Positions 1 to 27,600 of a stretch of 64,000 nt of DNA are shown in pieces. The translations under genes and the position numbers were made by a program. The DNA is from Streptomyces durmitorensis (lineage in GTDB: Bacteria > Actinomycetota > Actinomycetes > Streptomycetales > Streptomycetaceae), in NCBI RefSeq assembly GCF_023498005.1, contig NZ_CP097289.1, forward strand, positions 186,001-250,000. Direction: 5' to 3'. Numbering within the stretch: the first letter of the stretch is position 1; each line of letters opens with the position of its first letter. The notes under the pieces are model-generated. The model ran no database searches. It saw nothing but the letters and a program-made list of their open reading frames with translations, and was not told the DNA's origin.

Positions 1-17777
<17,777 letters not shown>

Positions 17778-17820
17778 CGAAGCCTCCCCCAAGAGTTGTT
17801 GCTCGGACGGACAGGTGGTG

Positions 17821-20800
17821 TTACACGTATCCGCGGTCGATCAATTCGTACAAATCGTCATCGCTCCGGCTTTCCGGTCCCGCGTCCTCCACCGATTCCG
17901 ATTCCGGTTCCCGTTCCCGTTCCCGTTCCTCCACCGTTGCCGGGACGTCGGACGCCGCCGGCTCGATGAGGGAAAAGATGTGGCTGCCGAGCGATCGCGG
18001 GGTGGGGTACGAGAACGCGACGGTGGCCGGGAGTCGCACACCGGCGGCCGCGGCAAGCCGGTTGCGGAGCCGCACTGCCATCGAGGAGTCGAAGCCCAGA
18101 TCCTTGAAGGTCTCGGTCGACCTCGCCGCGAGATCGGCGCCCGTCAGATCCGCGTCCTGCCTGCTCAGCACCGCTGCTGTTTCGGCGCACACCAGGCTCA
18201 GGACCGATGGTTCCGAACTCAGGTGCGCCGCCCTGGTATCGGCAGCGCCGGGCCGGTGCAGGGCCGTTCCGCTCGCGTGCGCGAAGGAGCCCGTGTTCGT
18301 GACGGCCGAGCGCTCGGTGATGTCCGAGCTCCCGGCCATGGCAAGCCTGTCCGTGTCATCGGGCGCCGTCAGCCAGTACTGCCTGCGCTGGAACGCGTAG
18401 GTCGGCAAGCCGATCCGGCGCGGCGGGTCCGCGTCCGCGAACACCGCGTCCCAGTTCACCGGCACACCCTGTACGTGCAGCTCGGCCAGCGAGGTGACGA
18501 GCTTGCTCGCACTCCCGTCGTCCTTGTGCAGGGTGCCCGTCACCAGCGGCGAGGCAGCCAGCGCATCGGCGGTCTCCTCCATCGCCACCGTGAGCACCGG
18601 ATGCGGGCTGACTTCCACGAACACCCCGCCGCGGTCACGCATCAGGTGTTCGACCACCTCGCCGAAGCGCACCGGCGAGCGCAGGTTGTCGTACCAGTAC
18701 GAGCCGTCGAGCCTGCGCGTGTCGAGCAACCCGCCGGTGACCGTGGAGTGGAACTCCACCGCCGACCCCTTCGGGGAAAGACCCGCGGCGGCCTCAAGCA
18801 CACGATCCCGGATGCGTTCGACCTGGTGGGAGTGTGACGCGTACTCGATTCTGACCCGGCGCACCCGGACACCGTCCGCGGCCGCCATCGCGGCGAACTG
18901 CTCCAGTGCCTCAAGATCTCCGGAGATCACCACGGAGCCCGGTCCGTTGACCGCGCCCACGCAGAGCCGCCCGGACCATTGCCGCAACCGGTCCTCAACC
19001 CATGCGAGGGGTGCGGACACGGCGTTCAACCCGCCCAGGCCGGCCAGGTCGGTCAATGCACGACTGCGCAGGGCGACGATCCGCGCCGCTTCCTCCAGCG
19101 GGAGCGCGCCCGCCACGCAGGCCGCTGCGATCTCTCCCTGCGAGTGCCCCACCACCACGTCGGGGACCACTCCCAGCGACCGCCACACCCGCGCAAGGGA
19201 CACCATCATCGCGAACAACGCGGGCTGCACCACGTCGTCGCCCCGCGCCAGCGACGGCGCCGACTCCACGCCGGTCACCACGTCCACGAGTGACCAGTCC
19301 ACCCACGGGGCCAGCGCACGCGCGCACTCATCGATCCCGCGCGCGAAAACGTCCGACTCCGCGTACAGCCGCTTTCCCATTCCCGTCCACTGCGACCCCT
19401 GGCCGGGGAACACGAAGACGACGGGGCCCGCCTGCCGCGCGGCTGTCCCCCGAACCACCCGGGCCGAGCTTCCGCCCGCCGCGACCACGTCCAGGCCGGC
19501 CAGCGAATCCTCACGGCCACTGGCAAGGACCACCGCCCGGTGCTCGAACAGGGACCGCGTCGACACCAGCGAATGCCCCACGTCGACCGCCGGGAGAGAG
19601 GTGTCCGCGGCCACGAGTTCCCGCAACCGCGTCGCCTGCTCCCGCAAGGCCGGCTCCGACCGCGCCGACAGCACCCATGGCACCACTCCGAATGCGCCCG
19701 CGGAGGCCAATCCCTCACCCGCGGCACGGGGCCCTGTCTGCTCTTCGGGCGCCTGCTCCAGGATCACGTGCGCGTTCGTGCCGCCCATTCCGAAGGACGA
19801 CACCCCTGCCCGTCGCGGCCGGTCCGGCACGCTCGGCCAGGGCCGGGCGGTGCGGAGGACTTCGAAGTCCTCCTGAAAGTCGGCGATGGCGGGGTTCGGG
19901 GCCCGGAAGTTCAGGCTCGGAACCAGCTGGGCGCGCTCCATGCAGAGCACCGCCTTGATGAAGCCGACGATTCCCGCGGCCGGCTCCAGGTGCCCGACGT
20001 TCGTCTTCACCGAACCGATCACCAGGGGGCGGCTGCGGCCGGTTTCCCTGAACACCTCGCGCAGAGCGGATATCTCGGCGGGATCGCCCAGTCGGGTACC
20101 GGTGCCGTGGGCCTCGACGTAGTCGATTTCGTCGAACGGAACACCCGCGCGTCGCAGAGCGGACAGTGTGGTCGCCGTCTGCGCGCCTGGGCTGGGGTCC
20201 GGCATGCGGGAGGTCGCGCCACCGCTGCCGACGCTCCAGCCGCGGACCACCGCGTAGATGTGGTCACGGTCGGCGACGGCGAGGTCAAGCCGCTTCAGCA
20301 GGACGAAGCCCCCGCCCTCTCCCCGGACGAAACCGCTGGCCCGTTCGTCGAAGGTGAAGCAACGGCCGTCGGGCGACAGGGCACCCAAATTCGCCATGCC
20401 GAGTCCCGCTTCCGGGTCGACGATCAGGTTCACGCCGCCTGCGATCGCCATGTCGACCGCGCCGCTGCGGATGCGTTCACACGCCAGCGCCAGCGCCACG
20501 AGGGAAGAGGACTGGCCCGAATCCGCGCAGAAACTCATGCCGCGGACGTCGAACAGGCTCGATATCCGGTTGGCGATCAGTGCGCCGCTCGAACCGAGCG
20601 CGGCATAGTGGTCGTCCCGGTCACTGCCGGACAACGTGCGCAGCACGTCATACCCGGAGGACGCGGCACCGACGAGGACATCGACCTCGCGGCCGGCGAG
20701 CGCGCCCGCCGCGACCCGGGCGTCTTCGACGGCCTCCCAGGAGAGTTCGAGCCCCAGTCTCTGTACGGGGTCCATGGCGGCCGCCTCCGCCGGATCCGTT

Positions 20801-21030
20801 CCGAAGAACTCCGCGTCGAACCCGGCGATGGCGTCCAGGAACGAACCCGCGTTCACGGTGGCGGCGTCGGGGTGGGACGGGTGCGTCGGGGTGACCACCC
20901 GGTGCTCGGGGAACGTTCCGACGGTCGACTTCCCGTCGGACAGCAGACGCCAGAACTCCTCCGGGTCGTGCACGCCCGGGAAGCGGCACGACATGCCGAT
21001 GACCGCAATATCGGTGGCTGTGCCACTCAT
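17821..21030 (-). CDS. PKS loading protein KSQ-AT-ACP
   Basis: The protein has 1,069 residues and starts at ATG 21030 with an AAGGAA ribosome site. The KS active site reads ADSGQSSSL: Gln replaces the condensing Cys. In modular PKSs such KSQ domains decarboxylate malonyl- or methylmalonyl-ACP to make the starter. The downstream histidine motifs EAHGTGT and NVGHLEP are kept. The AT has GHSQG and YASH, so methylmalonyl-CoA and hence a propionyl starter are predicted. The ACP carries GFDSS near the C terminus, and the tail ends in an acidic [12 protein letters not shown] stretch and [13 protein letters not shown], typical of a C-terminal docking segment. It is followed 43 nt later by the giant PKS. 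Confidence 0.93.
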   Translation of the reverse strand: MSGTATDIAVIGMSCRFPGVHDPEEFWRLLSDGKSTVGTFPEHRVVTPTHPSHPDAATVNAGSFLDAIAGFDAEFFGTDPAEAAAMDPVQRLGLELSWEAVEDARVAAGALAGREVDVLVGAASSGYDVLRTLSGSDRDDHYAALGSSGALIANRISSLFDVRGMSFCADSGQSSSLVALALACERIRSGAVDMAIAGGVNLIVDPEAGLGMANLGALSPDGRCFTFDERASGFVRGEGGGFVLLKRLDLAVADRDHIYAVVRGWSVGSGGATSRMPDPSPGAQTATTLSALRRAGVPFDEIDYVEAHGTGTRLGDPAEISALREVFRETGRSRPLVIGSVKTNVGHLEPAAGIVGFIKAVLCMERAQLVPSLNFRAPNPAIADFQEDFEVLRTARPWPSVPDRPRRAGVSSFGMGGTNAHVILEQAPEEQTGPRAAGEGLASAGAFGVVPWVLSARSEPALREQATRLRELVAADTSLPAVDVGHSLVSTRSLFEHRAVVLASGREDSLAGLDVVAAGGSSARVVRGTAARQAGPVVFVFPGQGSQWTGMGKRLYAESDVFARGIDECARALAPWVDWSLVDVVTGVESAPSLARGDDVVQPALFAMMVSLARVWRSLGVVPDVVVGHSQGEIAAACVAGALPLEEAARIVALRSRALTDLAGLGGLNAVSAPLAWVEDRLRQWSGRLCVGAVNGPGSVVISGDLEALEQFAAMAAADGVRVRRVRIEYASHSHQVERIRDRVLEAAAGLSPKGSAVEFHSTVTGGLLDTRRLDGSYWYDNLRSPVRFGEVVEHLMRDRGGVFVEVSPHPVLTVAMEETADALAASPLVTGTLHKDDGSASKLVTSLAELHVQGVPVNWDAVFADADPPRRIGLPTYAFQRRQYWLTAPDDTDRLAMAGSSDITERSAVTNTGSFAHASGTALHRPGAADTRAAHLSSEPSVLSLVCAETAAVLSRQDADLTGADLAARSTETFKDLGFDSSMAVRLRNRLAAAAGVRLPATVAFSYPTPRSLGSHIFSLIEPAASDVPATVEEREREREPESESVEDAGPESRSDDDLYELIDRGYV
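17893..17933. repeat. Short tandem repeat in the PKS docking tail
   Basis: Plus-strand units gattcc (two) and gttccc (several) repeat in a row and encode an alternating Glu-Arg / Glu-Ser run near the C terminus of the loading PKS. It lies in the flexible segment between the ACP and the docking helix. Confidence 0.75.
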
Positions 21031-21082
21031 GCGCGTTCCTTCCGGTTGCCTCGGCGTGCGGCGCTCATGGGCCGCGCTGCCT

Positions 21083-21820
21083 TCATCGCCAAGAGGTCAG
21101 CAACTTCCGCAGCTCGTCGGGTGCGTTCATGAAGTCGTGGTGACTGCCGTCGACGACGTGCGTGTCGACCGAGTCCGCGTACCGACGCCATCCCGCGAGC
21201 TGGTCGATGCTCACGTCGGGGTCGTCCCGCCAGTGCAGTACGACGATGGGGCAGGGCACCTTGACCGGCTCCGCCCGCCGGTACTCGCGCGCGGCGGCCA
21301 GATCGCGGAGCAGTACCACCATGCCCAGATCGACCATGTCGGGCCGCGGCTCGATCCCACGTCCGCGGATGACCGATTCGAGCTCGGCGCGCAGGTCGTC
21401 CTCGGTCATGGTGAGCATCCGGTCGCTCGCGGCGTCGTGCGGTGCCGGCTGGCCCGACACGAAGAGACAAGCCGGAAGGGGCAGGCCCAGTGCGGCGAGC
21501 CGGACCACGGTCTCGAAGGCGGGCAGCGCACCCGCGCAGTGCCCGAAGAACGCGAACGGCCGGTCGAGTCGGGGAGCCAACGGTCCGGTCAGGCTGGCGG
21601 CGAGGTTCTCGTAGGTGTCGTAGTGGGGTTCGGCCAGCCGGTTCTCGCGGCCGGGGAACTGCACCGGGCAGACCTCGACGTCGTCGATCTCGGCCGGCCA
21701 GGCGCTGAAGGCCGATGCCCCGGACCCCGCATAGGGGAAGCAGAAGATCCGGGCGGGATGGTCGGTGGACGGCGGCCGGACGAACCACGGTGACGTGGCG
21801 GTGGTGGAGCCGGATGTCAT
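21083..21820 (-). CDS. Type II thioesterase with Cys nucleophile (GHCAG)
   Basis: This 245-residue alpha/beta hydrolase resembles type II thioesterases that edit PKS/NRPS lines (FCFPYAGSGAS and FPGRENR near the N terminus). The nucleophile elbow reads GHCAG rather than GHSxG, so Cys would be the nucleophile. A catalytic Asp (HWRDDPDVS) and His (DGSHHDFM) are visible. The start ATG at 21820 overlaps the P450 stop by four bases (ATGA), so the two are translationally coupled. It could proofread, or it could act on the neighbouring free carrier protein to release or transfer a P450-modified amino acid. Confidence 0.9.
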   Translation of the reverse strand: MTSGSTTATSPWFVRPPSTDHPARIFCFPYAGSGASAFSAWPAEIDDVEVCPVQFPGRENRLAEPHYDTYENLAASLTGPLAPRLDRPFAFFGHCAGALPAFETVVRLAALGLPLPACLFVSGQPAPHDAASDRMLTMTEDDLRAELESVIRGRGIEPRPDMVDLGMVVLLRDLAAAREYRRAEPVKVPCPIVVLHWRDDPDVSIDQLAGWRRYADSVDTHVVDGSHHDFMNAPDELRKLLTSWR

Positions 21821-23067
21821 GGCGTCATTCGTTTCTTGGCGACGATGGGGAGGTGGGTCATCCCGGCGATGAAGTACGACCGCAGATGCTGCGGCTCGCC
21901 GTCGAGGGCGATCGATCCGAACCGCTGGAGCAGTTCCTCGAAGAAGATGCGCAGCGTCAACCGGGCCAGCGGTGCCCCGATGCAGAAGTGCGGCCCGAAC
22001 CCGAACGCGACCTGGCGCTTGGCGTTGCTCCGCGTGATGTCGAACTCGTGCGGATCGGTGAACTGGGAGGCGTCCCGGTTGGCCGATCCGATCCACGCGA
22101 CGACGGCCGCACGGGCCGGGATGGTGCCCCCGCCGACCTGGGTGTCGCTCACCGCGTACCGCATGAAGTTACAGGCGGCCGACGTCCAGCGCAGCCCTTC
22201 CTCGGCCAGGTTCGGGACCAGCGACGGGTCGGCCTGCGCCTTCGCGAACTGCTCGGGCCGCTCGATGAGCGCGTGCACCGTGCCCGAGACGGTGTGCGGC
22301 GTCGTCACGTTGGCGCCCAGAAGGATGCTGTAGCCGTCGAGGGCGATCTCCTCGTCGGTCAGTGGCATGTCTCCAGCGCGGACGCTCATGAGCTGGTCGA
22401 GCAGACTCCCGTCCTCGTCTCCGGTCGCCCGCCGCCGTTTGACCCACTCGGTGACGTAGGTGACGAGTTCGTGGTGGGAGATGGCCAGCGTCGCGGCTTC
22501 GCTGCCGTGCTGGAAGTGCGGGTCCGAAGGCGCCGTCACCATGGCGGTCAGCTGTACGAGCTCGTCCCAGTCCCGCTCCGGGATCCCGAGGAGCGGGCCC
22601 GTGACCATCGCCGGCAGTCGCAGCGCCTGCTCGGCCAGGTCGAAGGTGCCGCCTTCGAGCGCCGGCTGGAGAAAGCGCACGATCGTCTGCCGGATCCTGT
22701 CCTCCCAGGAGGCCACCGCCCGCGCGGTGAGCTTGGCGCCGATCGCTCTGCGGACCTGGGTGTGCCGTGGCGGGTCGGTGGACGTCATCAGCTTGCCCGC
22801 CGCGACGTCGTCCACCCCGAGATGGGTCACCACCGTGCCGCGTTCCGACGTGAACTCCCGATGGTCGCCGAGCACCCGGCAGACGTCGTCGTAGCGGGTC
22901 ACCGACCAGAACTCCCGGCCGTCCGGCAGGACTTGGCGGTGCAGGGGTGCCTTCGCCCGCATCACGTCCCAGATCGGGTGGGGATCGCCCGAGGTGTAGA
23001 GGTCCAGGTCGAACAGGTCGACGCGGTCGAGGTCGACGTCGCGTGCGGGCCCCGGCGTCAGCCTCAC
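21817..23067 (-). CDS. Cytochrome P450, probably acting on an aminoacyl carrier protein
   Basis: The protein has 416 residues. The heme motif FGFGPHFCIGAP, the ExxR motif (EEGLRW) and an I-helix segment (LLGANVTTPHTV) are present. The I-helix lacks the classic A/G-G-x-D/E-T acidic residue, having N-V-T-T instead. The GTG start at 23067 overlaps the carrier-protein stop by four bases (GTGA), and the stop overlaps the thioesterase start. Such carrier protein-P450 pairs in NRPS clusters hydroxylate a tethered amino acid, commonly at the beta carbon, so beta-hydroxylation of the depsipeptide-forming residue is a reasonable inference. Hydroxylation of the polyketide is the alternative. Confidence 0.9.
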   Translation of the reverse strand: MRLTPGPARDVDLDRVDLFDLDLYTSGDPHPIWDVMRAKAPLHRQVLPDGREFWSVTRYDDVCRVLGDHREFTSERGTVVTHLGVDDVAAGKLMTSTDPPRHTQVRRAIGAKLTARAVASWEDRIRQTIVRFLQPALEGGTFDLAEQALRLPAMVTGPLLGIPERDWDELVQLTAMVTAPSDPHFQHGSEAATLAISHHELVTYVTEWVKRRRATGDEDGSLLDQLMSVRAGDMPLTDEEIALDGYSILLGANVTTPHTVSGTVHALIERPEQFAKAQADPSLVPNLAEEGLRWTSAACNFMRYAVSDTQVGGGTIPARAAVVAWIGSANRDASQFTDPHEFDITRSNAKRQVAFGFGPHFCIGAPLARLTLRIFFEELLQRFGSIALDGEPQHLRSYFIAGMTHLPIVAKKRMTP

Positions 23068-23333
23068 GTCTGTGCCCTCCCCTGCTCGATCAGTGCGGCG
23101 ACCCGGGCCGGTGTCTGCGCCAGGTAGAAGTCGCGTACGGACAGCGCGACGTCGTAGTCCTGGGCCACTCGGTCGATGATCTTGATGCCGATCAGTGAAT
23201 TGCCGCCGAGGGCGAAGAAGTCGTCGTCCGCCCCGACTTCTAGGGAGTCGAGGTATTCCCCCCACAGCGCCGAGACCTCCCGCACGAGCGACTCGGGTGA
23301 ACTCGAAGGCACGGCTTGCGCTTCTGACTCCAT
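23064..23333 (-). CDS. Free-standing peptidyl carrier protein
   Basis: This 89-residue protein has FFALGGNSLIGIKI, with the phosphopantetheine serine in GGNSL as in NRPS-type carriers. It starts at ATG 23333 behind an AAGGAAAAGG stretch and is the first gene of the leftward operon. It has no fused catalytic domain. Coupling to the P450 suggests it presents the P450 substrate. No adenylation domain is adjacent; the loading enzyme could be the free A enzyme at 53340-54926, the Thr module at 59819-62698, or one outside the window. Confidence 0.9.
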   Translation of the reverse strand: MESEAQAVPSSSPESLVREVSALWGEYLDSLEVGADDDFFALGGNSLIGIKIIDRVAQDYDVALSVRDFYLAQTPARVAALIEQGRAQT

Positions 23334-23352
23334 GGCCAGCCTTTTCCTTTCC

Positions 23353-23374
23353 ACTGTCCCGCTGGCGAGACAAG
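23353..23374. promoter_or_regulatory. Degenerate copy of the 22-bp inverted-repeat motif
   Basis: The site reads ACTGTCC-N8-AGACAAG. Each half matches 5 of 7 bases of the exact motif at 23491-23512, with the same N8 spacer. It lies 20 bp upstream of the leftward carrier-protein start, where a repressor or activator of that operon could bind. Confidence 0.4.
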
Positions 23375-23490
23375 TCCGTTGAGCGGAAGTGTTCGCCGAC
23401 AGTGCACGGAGGGGGGACATCGCCAGGTCAACGTAAATGGCCGGGGAAAGGCAGGGCAAGAGATGGCCGTACAGCCCCAGTCCGGGCGCC

Positions 23491-23512
23491 GTTGTCCCGC
23501 CGACAGGACAAC
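23491..23512. promoter_or_regulatory. Inverted-repeat operator candidate GTTGTCC-N8-GGACAAC
   Basis: A perfect 7-bp inverted repeat with an 8-bp spacer lies in the 285-bp divergent region between the carrier protein (-) and the dimethylargininase-like gene (+). The same arms and spacing recur at 24495-24516, and a close variant at 55438-55459. A weak TTGACT box at 23534-23539 follows on the plus strand. The rest of this region shows no gene. Confidence 0.55.
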
Positions 23513-23618
23513 GCAGCACTGTGCGCAGTCGCATTGACTTTCCCCGCGCCACGTTATTCCTTTTCATCCGGGAACTGCTCCGGAAATTTCGAAGTTTCAC
23601 CTGCAGAAGGGAATGAAG

Positions 23619-24437
23619 GTGCCGCACGAACAGCGAATGGCGTCGCCCAGGCAATATCTGATGTGCCGTCCCACGTACTTCGACGTCACGTACTCGATCA
23701 ATCCATGGATGGATCCGGCCCGGCCCACCTCGATACAGACCGGGCTGTCCCAGTGGAAGTGGCTGTGCGACACCTTCGCCGACCTGGGCCACGACGTACG
23801 GCTCATCGAGCCCGTACCGGGTCTTCCCGACATGGTCTTCGCCGCGAACGGCGCCCTGGTCGTGGACCGCAAGGTGCTCGTCGCGCGCTTCCGGCACACC
23901 CAGCGCAGGGACGAGTCCGCAGCGTACCTGGAGTGGTTCGGCCGCGGCGGCTGGTCCGAGGTCCGGCAGGCCGAGTACGTCAACGAGGGCGAGGGCGACT
24001 TCCTCTTCACCGGCAGGGAGATCCTGGCCGGCACCGGCTTCCGCTCCGAACCGCGATCCCACGACGAGGTGCGCGAGTTCTTCGGGCGCCCGGTGATCAG
24101 CCTGACCCTCGTCGATCCGCGCTTCTACCACCTCGACACGGCCCTGGCGGTGCTCGGGGACGCGGAGATCATGTACTACCCGGGTGCGTTCTCCCCGCAG
24201 AGCCAGGCGGTGCTGGCCGAGCGGTTCCCGGACGCTGTCCTCGCCGATGAGGCCGACGCCGCCGTGTTCGGCCTCAACGCGCTGTCGGACGGCCGCAACG
24301 TCGTCCTGCCCCGTGCGGCCGTCGGCCTCGCGGAGCGGTTGCGCGAGCGCGGCTACCACCCTCTCGGCGCCGACCTTGCCGAGTTGCTGAAGGCCGGGGG
24401 CAGCGTCAAGTGCTGCACGCTCGAACTGCGGGAATGA
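23619..24437 (+). CDS. Dimethylargininase / arginine-deiminase-like hydrolase
   Basis: The protein belongs to the amidinotransferase/DDAH fold, which removes dimethylamine or ammonia from (methyl)arginine to give citrulline. The catalytic Cys is in SVKCCTLEL near the C terminus, the His in RFYHLDTAL, and acidic residues in EGEGDF. I chose GTG 23619 because GAAGGGA sits six bases upstream; ATG 23613 is in frame but abuts the Shine-Dalgarno. The gene stands alone between a divergent promoter region and a strong hairpin. Similar genes occur widely in actinomycete primary metabolism, so membership in the pathway is uncertain. A role in feeding ornithine or citrulline toward piperazate is possible but speculative. 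Confidence 0.85.
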   Translation: MPHEQRMASPRQYLMCRPTYFDVTYSINPWMDPARPTSIQTGLSQWKWLCDTFADLGHDVRLIEPVPGLPDMVFAANGALVVDRKVLVARFRHTQRRDESAAYLEWFGRGGWSEVRQAEYVNEGEGDFLFTGREILAGTGFRSEPRSHDEVREFFGRPVISLTLVDPRFYHLDTALAVLGDAEIMYYPGAFSPQSQAVLAERFPDAVLADEADAAVFGLNALSDGRNVVLPRAAVGLAERLRERGYHPLGADLAELLKAGGSVKCCTLELRE

Positions 24438-24482
24438 GGCGCGGGAGCGTGTGAGGACGGCGCGGTCCGCAGGGTCCATCCA

Positions 24483-24528
24483 GCGGTCCGTGCGGTTGTC
24501 CCGTCCACGGGACAACCGCACGGACCGC
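24483..24528. terminator. Perfect 21-bp hairpin with TCCA loop
   Basis: Two perfectly complementary 21-base arms (24483-24503 and 24508-24528) flank a 4-base loop, TCCA. There is no T-tract, which is usual for actinomycete terminators. It lies 45 bp after the dimethylargininase-like gene and 134 bp before the regulator, so it could end the first transcript. Its core is also an exact copy of the 22-bp motif, so it may instead, or also, be an operator. Confidence 0.75.
24495..24516. promoter_or_regulatory. Inverted-repeat operator candidate upstream of the regulator
   Basis: This is a second exact GTTGTCC-N8-GGACAAC, embedded at the centre of the 21-bp hairpin, about 145 bp upstream of the SARP regulator start. 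The remaining intergenic sequence up to 24662 shows no gene and no strong ribosome site. Confidence 0.5.
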
Positions 24529-24662
24529 GGACACCGCCACAACACCGTTTACAACCCTGCTGGCGAGAGCGGCAGTTGGCCCCACGGACGTTCCGCTTCA
24601 TGGCCCCGGGGAACACGCCGACCAGGTCGCTGCCTGCCAAATGCTCATGACAGAATCAGCGC

Positions 24663-27600
24663 GTGCAGATCGGGATGCTGGGTCCGTTTGAAGTACGCAC
24701 AGACGACGGCGACTTGGTCGATGTGCCGGGAGCGCGACTGCGCGGACTACTGATCGCCCTCGCCCTCAGGACGGGTCACGCGGTCCCCAAGGCGTCACTC
24801 GTCGACTGGATCTGGGGCGAGCACACACCTGCCGATGCGACGAACGCCCTTCAGCGTCTGGTCTCCCGGCTGCGCAAGGCACTTCCGGACGGATTGATCG
24901 AGGGGCAGACCGACGGTTACCGGCTGACGCTGGAGCCCGACGCCGTCGACGCCGTCCGGTTCGAACGCCTCGTCGTCGCGGGCCGGGCCCGTGCCGAGAA
25001 CAGTCCCGGCCGCGAGCGGCTGCTCGGCGAGGCCCTCGGTGTGTGGCGCGGTGCGGCCATGCAGGACGTCGGCCTGCAGGACAGCGCCGCCTTCGACGCC
25101 GCGGTCGTCCGGCTTGACGCGTTGCGCCTGACCGCCATGGAGGAGCGGATCAGCGCGGAGATCGCGCTGGGGCGCGGTGCGGAGATGGTCGCGGACCTGA
25201 CCGACCTGGTCGCCGCACATCCGGTACGGGAACGGTTCGTCGCCGCGCTGATGCGCGCCCTCGTCGCGGCCGGGCGGGACAGCGAAGCTCTGCTGGTGTA
25301 CCAGCGCGCGAGGGAGGCCCTGGCCGACACGCTGGGCACCGACCCCTCCCCCGAGCTGGCGGCGTTGCACGTCGCGCTGCTGCGGGGTGAGCTCGGGCAG
25401 GCTCTGCGGCAGGGGGAAGCGAGCCGCAGGACCAACCTGCGCGCGGAGCTGACCACCCTGGTCGGCAGGGGCTCCGATGTCGCCGCGGTCCGCGAACTCG
25501 TCGCCGAGCACCGGCTCACCACGCTGATCGGTCCGGCCGGCTCGGGGAAGACCAGACTGGCCACGGAGACCGCACGTACCCTCGTCGGCGACTTGCCGGA
25601 CGGGGTCTGGCTGGTGGAGCTCGCCGCCGTCCGCGTCAATGGCGGCTTGACCGACGTGGCGCAGGCCATGCTCGCCGGGCTCGGCCTGCGGGACTCCCTG
25701 CTCGGCGGAGCCCCGAACGCGGAACTGGTGGACCGGCTCGTGGTCGCGATGCGCGAGCGGGAGGCGCTGCTGATCCTGGACAACTGCGAGCATGTCATCG
25801 AGTCCGTGGCGGTGTTCGCCCACCGGGTGCTCGGCGAGTGCCGGCGGCTGCGGATACTGGCGACGAGTCGCGAACCCCTCGGCATCACCGGGGAGGCCCT
25901 GTGGCTTGTCGAGCCGCTGGCCCTGCCGCACGGCGACGCGGGACCGGACGAGATCAAGGCCTCACCCGCCGTCCGGCTGCTGCGGGACCGGGCCAGGGCG
26001 GTGCGCCGGGATCTCGGGGCCGACGCGCACACGCTGGCGACCACCGCGCGGGTCTGCCGGGCGCTGGACGGGATACCGCTCGCGATCGAGCTGGCAGCGG
26101 CCCGCTTGCGCACCATGTCCGTCGACCAGCTCGCCCATCGGCTCGACAACCGGTTCCGTCTGCTGACCAGCGGCAGCCGGACCGCGCTGCCGCGCCACAA
26201 GACACTGCGCGCGTCGGTCGACTGGAGCTGGGATCTGCTGAGCGACGCCGAGCGGATGGTCCTGCGACGGCTGTCGGTGTTCTCCGACGGCGCGAGTCTG
26301 GAAGCGGCCGAGCGGGTGTGCGCGGGAGATGCGGTCGAGGCCGAGCAGGTGCTCGAACTGCTCACCGCGCTGACCGAGAAGTCGCTGCTGCTCGCCGAGG
26401 GCGGCAGCGCCCCGCGCTATCGCATGATCGGCACGATCAAGGAGTACGCCCGGCACCGGCTCACAGAAGCGGGAGAGACCGACCGGGCGCGCCACGCACA
26501 CCTGGCCTGCTTCACCGAGCTCACCGAGATCGCGGAGCCGCACCTGCGCCGCGCCGAGCAACTGGACTGGCTGGCCACGCTCGAGACCGAGCACGACAAC
26601 ATCGGTGCGGCGATGCGCGGCGCGCTCGCGGCGGGCGAGGCGCAGTCGGCGATGCGGCTGGCTGCGAGCGCGGGCTGGTTCTGGTGGCTCGGCGGCCACA
26701 AGACCGAAGGCATGGAGCTGCTCACCGCGGCCACCAGGACGCCCGGCGAGGTGACCGACGAGGTCCGCGCCCTGGTGTACGCCCTCATCGCGATGTTCGT
26801 GAGCACGGGGCGGGGCGGCGACGAGCACGAGGCCGCGGAGTGGATCCTCAAGGCCCACCGGTTCAGCAAGCTCAGCAGTCGCCGCCACCCGGCGCTGGGG
26901 TTCATCGCCCCGTTGGAGCGCATGCTCCAGGCGCCCGACACGTTCCTGCCCGCGTTCGAGTCGCTGCTGGACGACGAGGATCCCTGGGTGCGTGCGATGG
27001 CGCGGCTGCACCTGGGCAAGATGCGGATCGTGCTCGGCCGGGACGGATGGGAAGCGGACGCGTACCTGGAAGGGGCGCTCGCCGAGTTCGGAGCGCTCGG
27101 CGAGCGGTTCGGGATCTCGTTCGCCCTGACCGAGCTGGCGGACCGGGTCGCTGTGCGCGGCGAGTTCGCCGCCGCGTGCGAGCACTACGAGCAGGCGATC
27201 GCGGCCGTCACCGAGGTCGTCACCGAAGTCGGCGCCGAGGTCGGCGCCCGTGAGGACGTCGTCCGGATGCGGTCGCGCCAGGCGCAGCTGTACTGGCTGC
27301 TGGGCGACGAGGACGCCGGCGCGGCCGCCATCGCCGCGGCACGGCGGAGCGCGGAGCGGGTCACCTGGCCGGACGCGCTGGCCGAGCTTGCCCTCTCGGA
27401 GGCGGAAATCGCCCGGTGGGGCGGCGACGCCGAGGAGGCACACAGGCAACTCGGCATCGCTGTGGCCATGTTGGGCGAAGAAGCGGAGCGGGCGAACATC
27501 CGCGCGGTGACCCACGATCTGCTCGGCTATCTCGCCGACGACATCGGCGAGTCCCGGGCGCACCGTGCGGCAGCCTGCGCTGCGGCGTCCGAGGGGGGAC

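Noticed and set aside
23334..23618. Clear sigma-70-like promoter for the hydrolase gene
   Set aside because: A TTGACT box is present at 23534, but no -10 box lies at a normal spacing.
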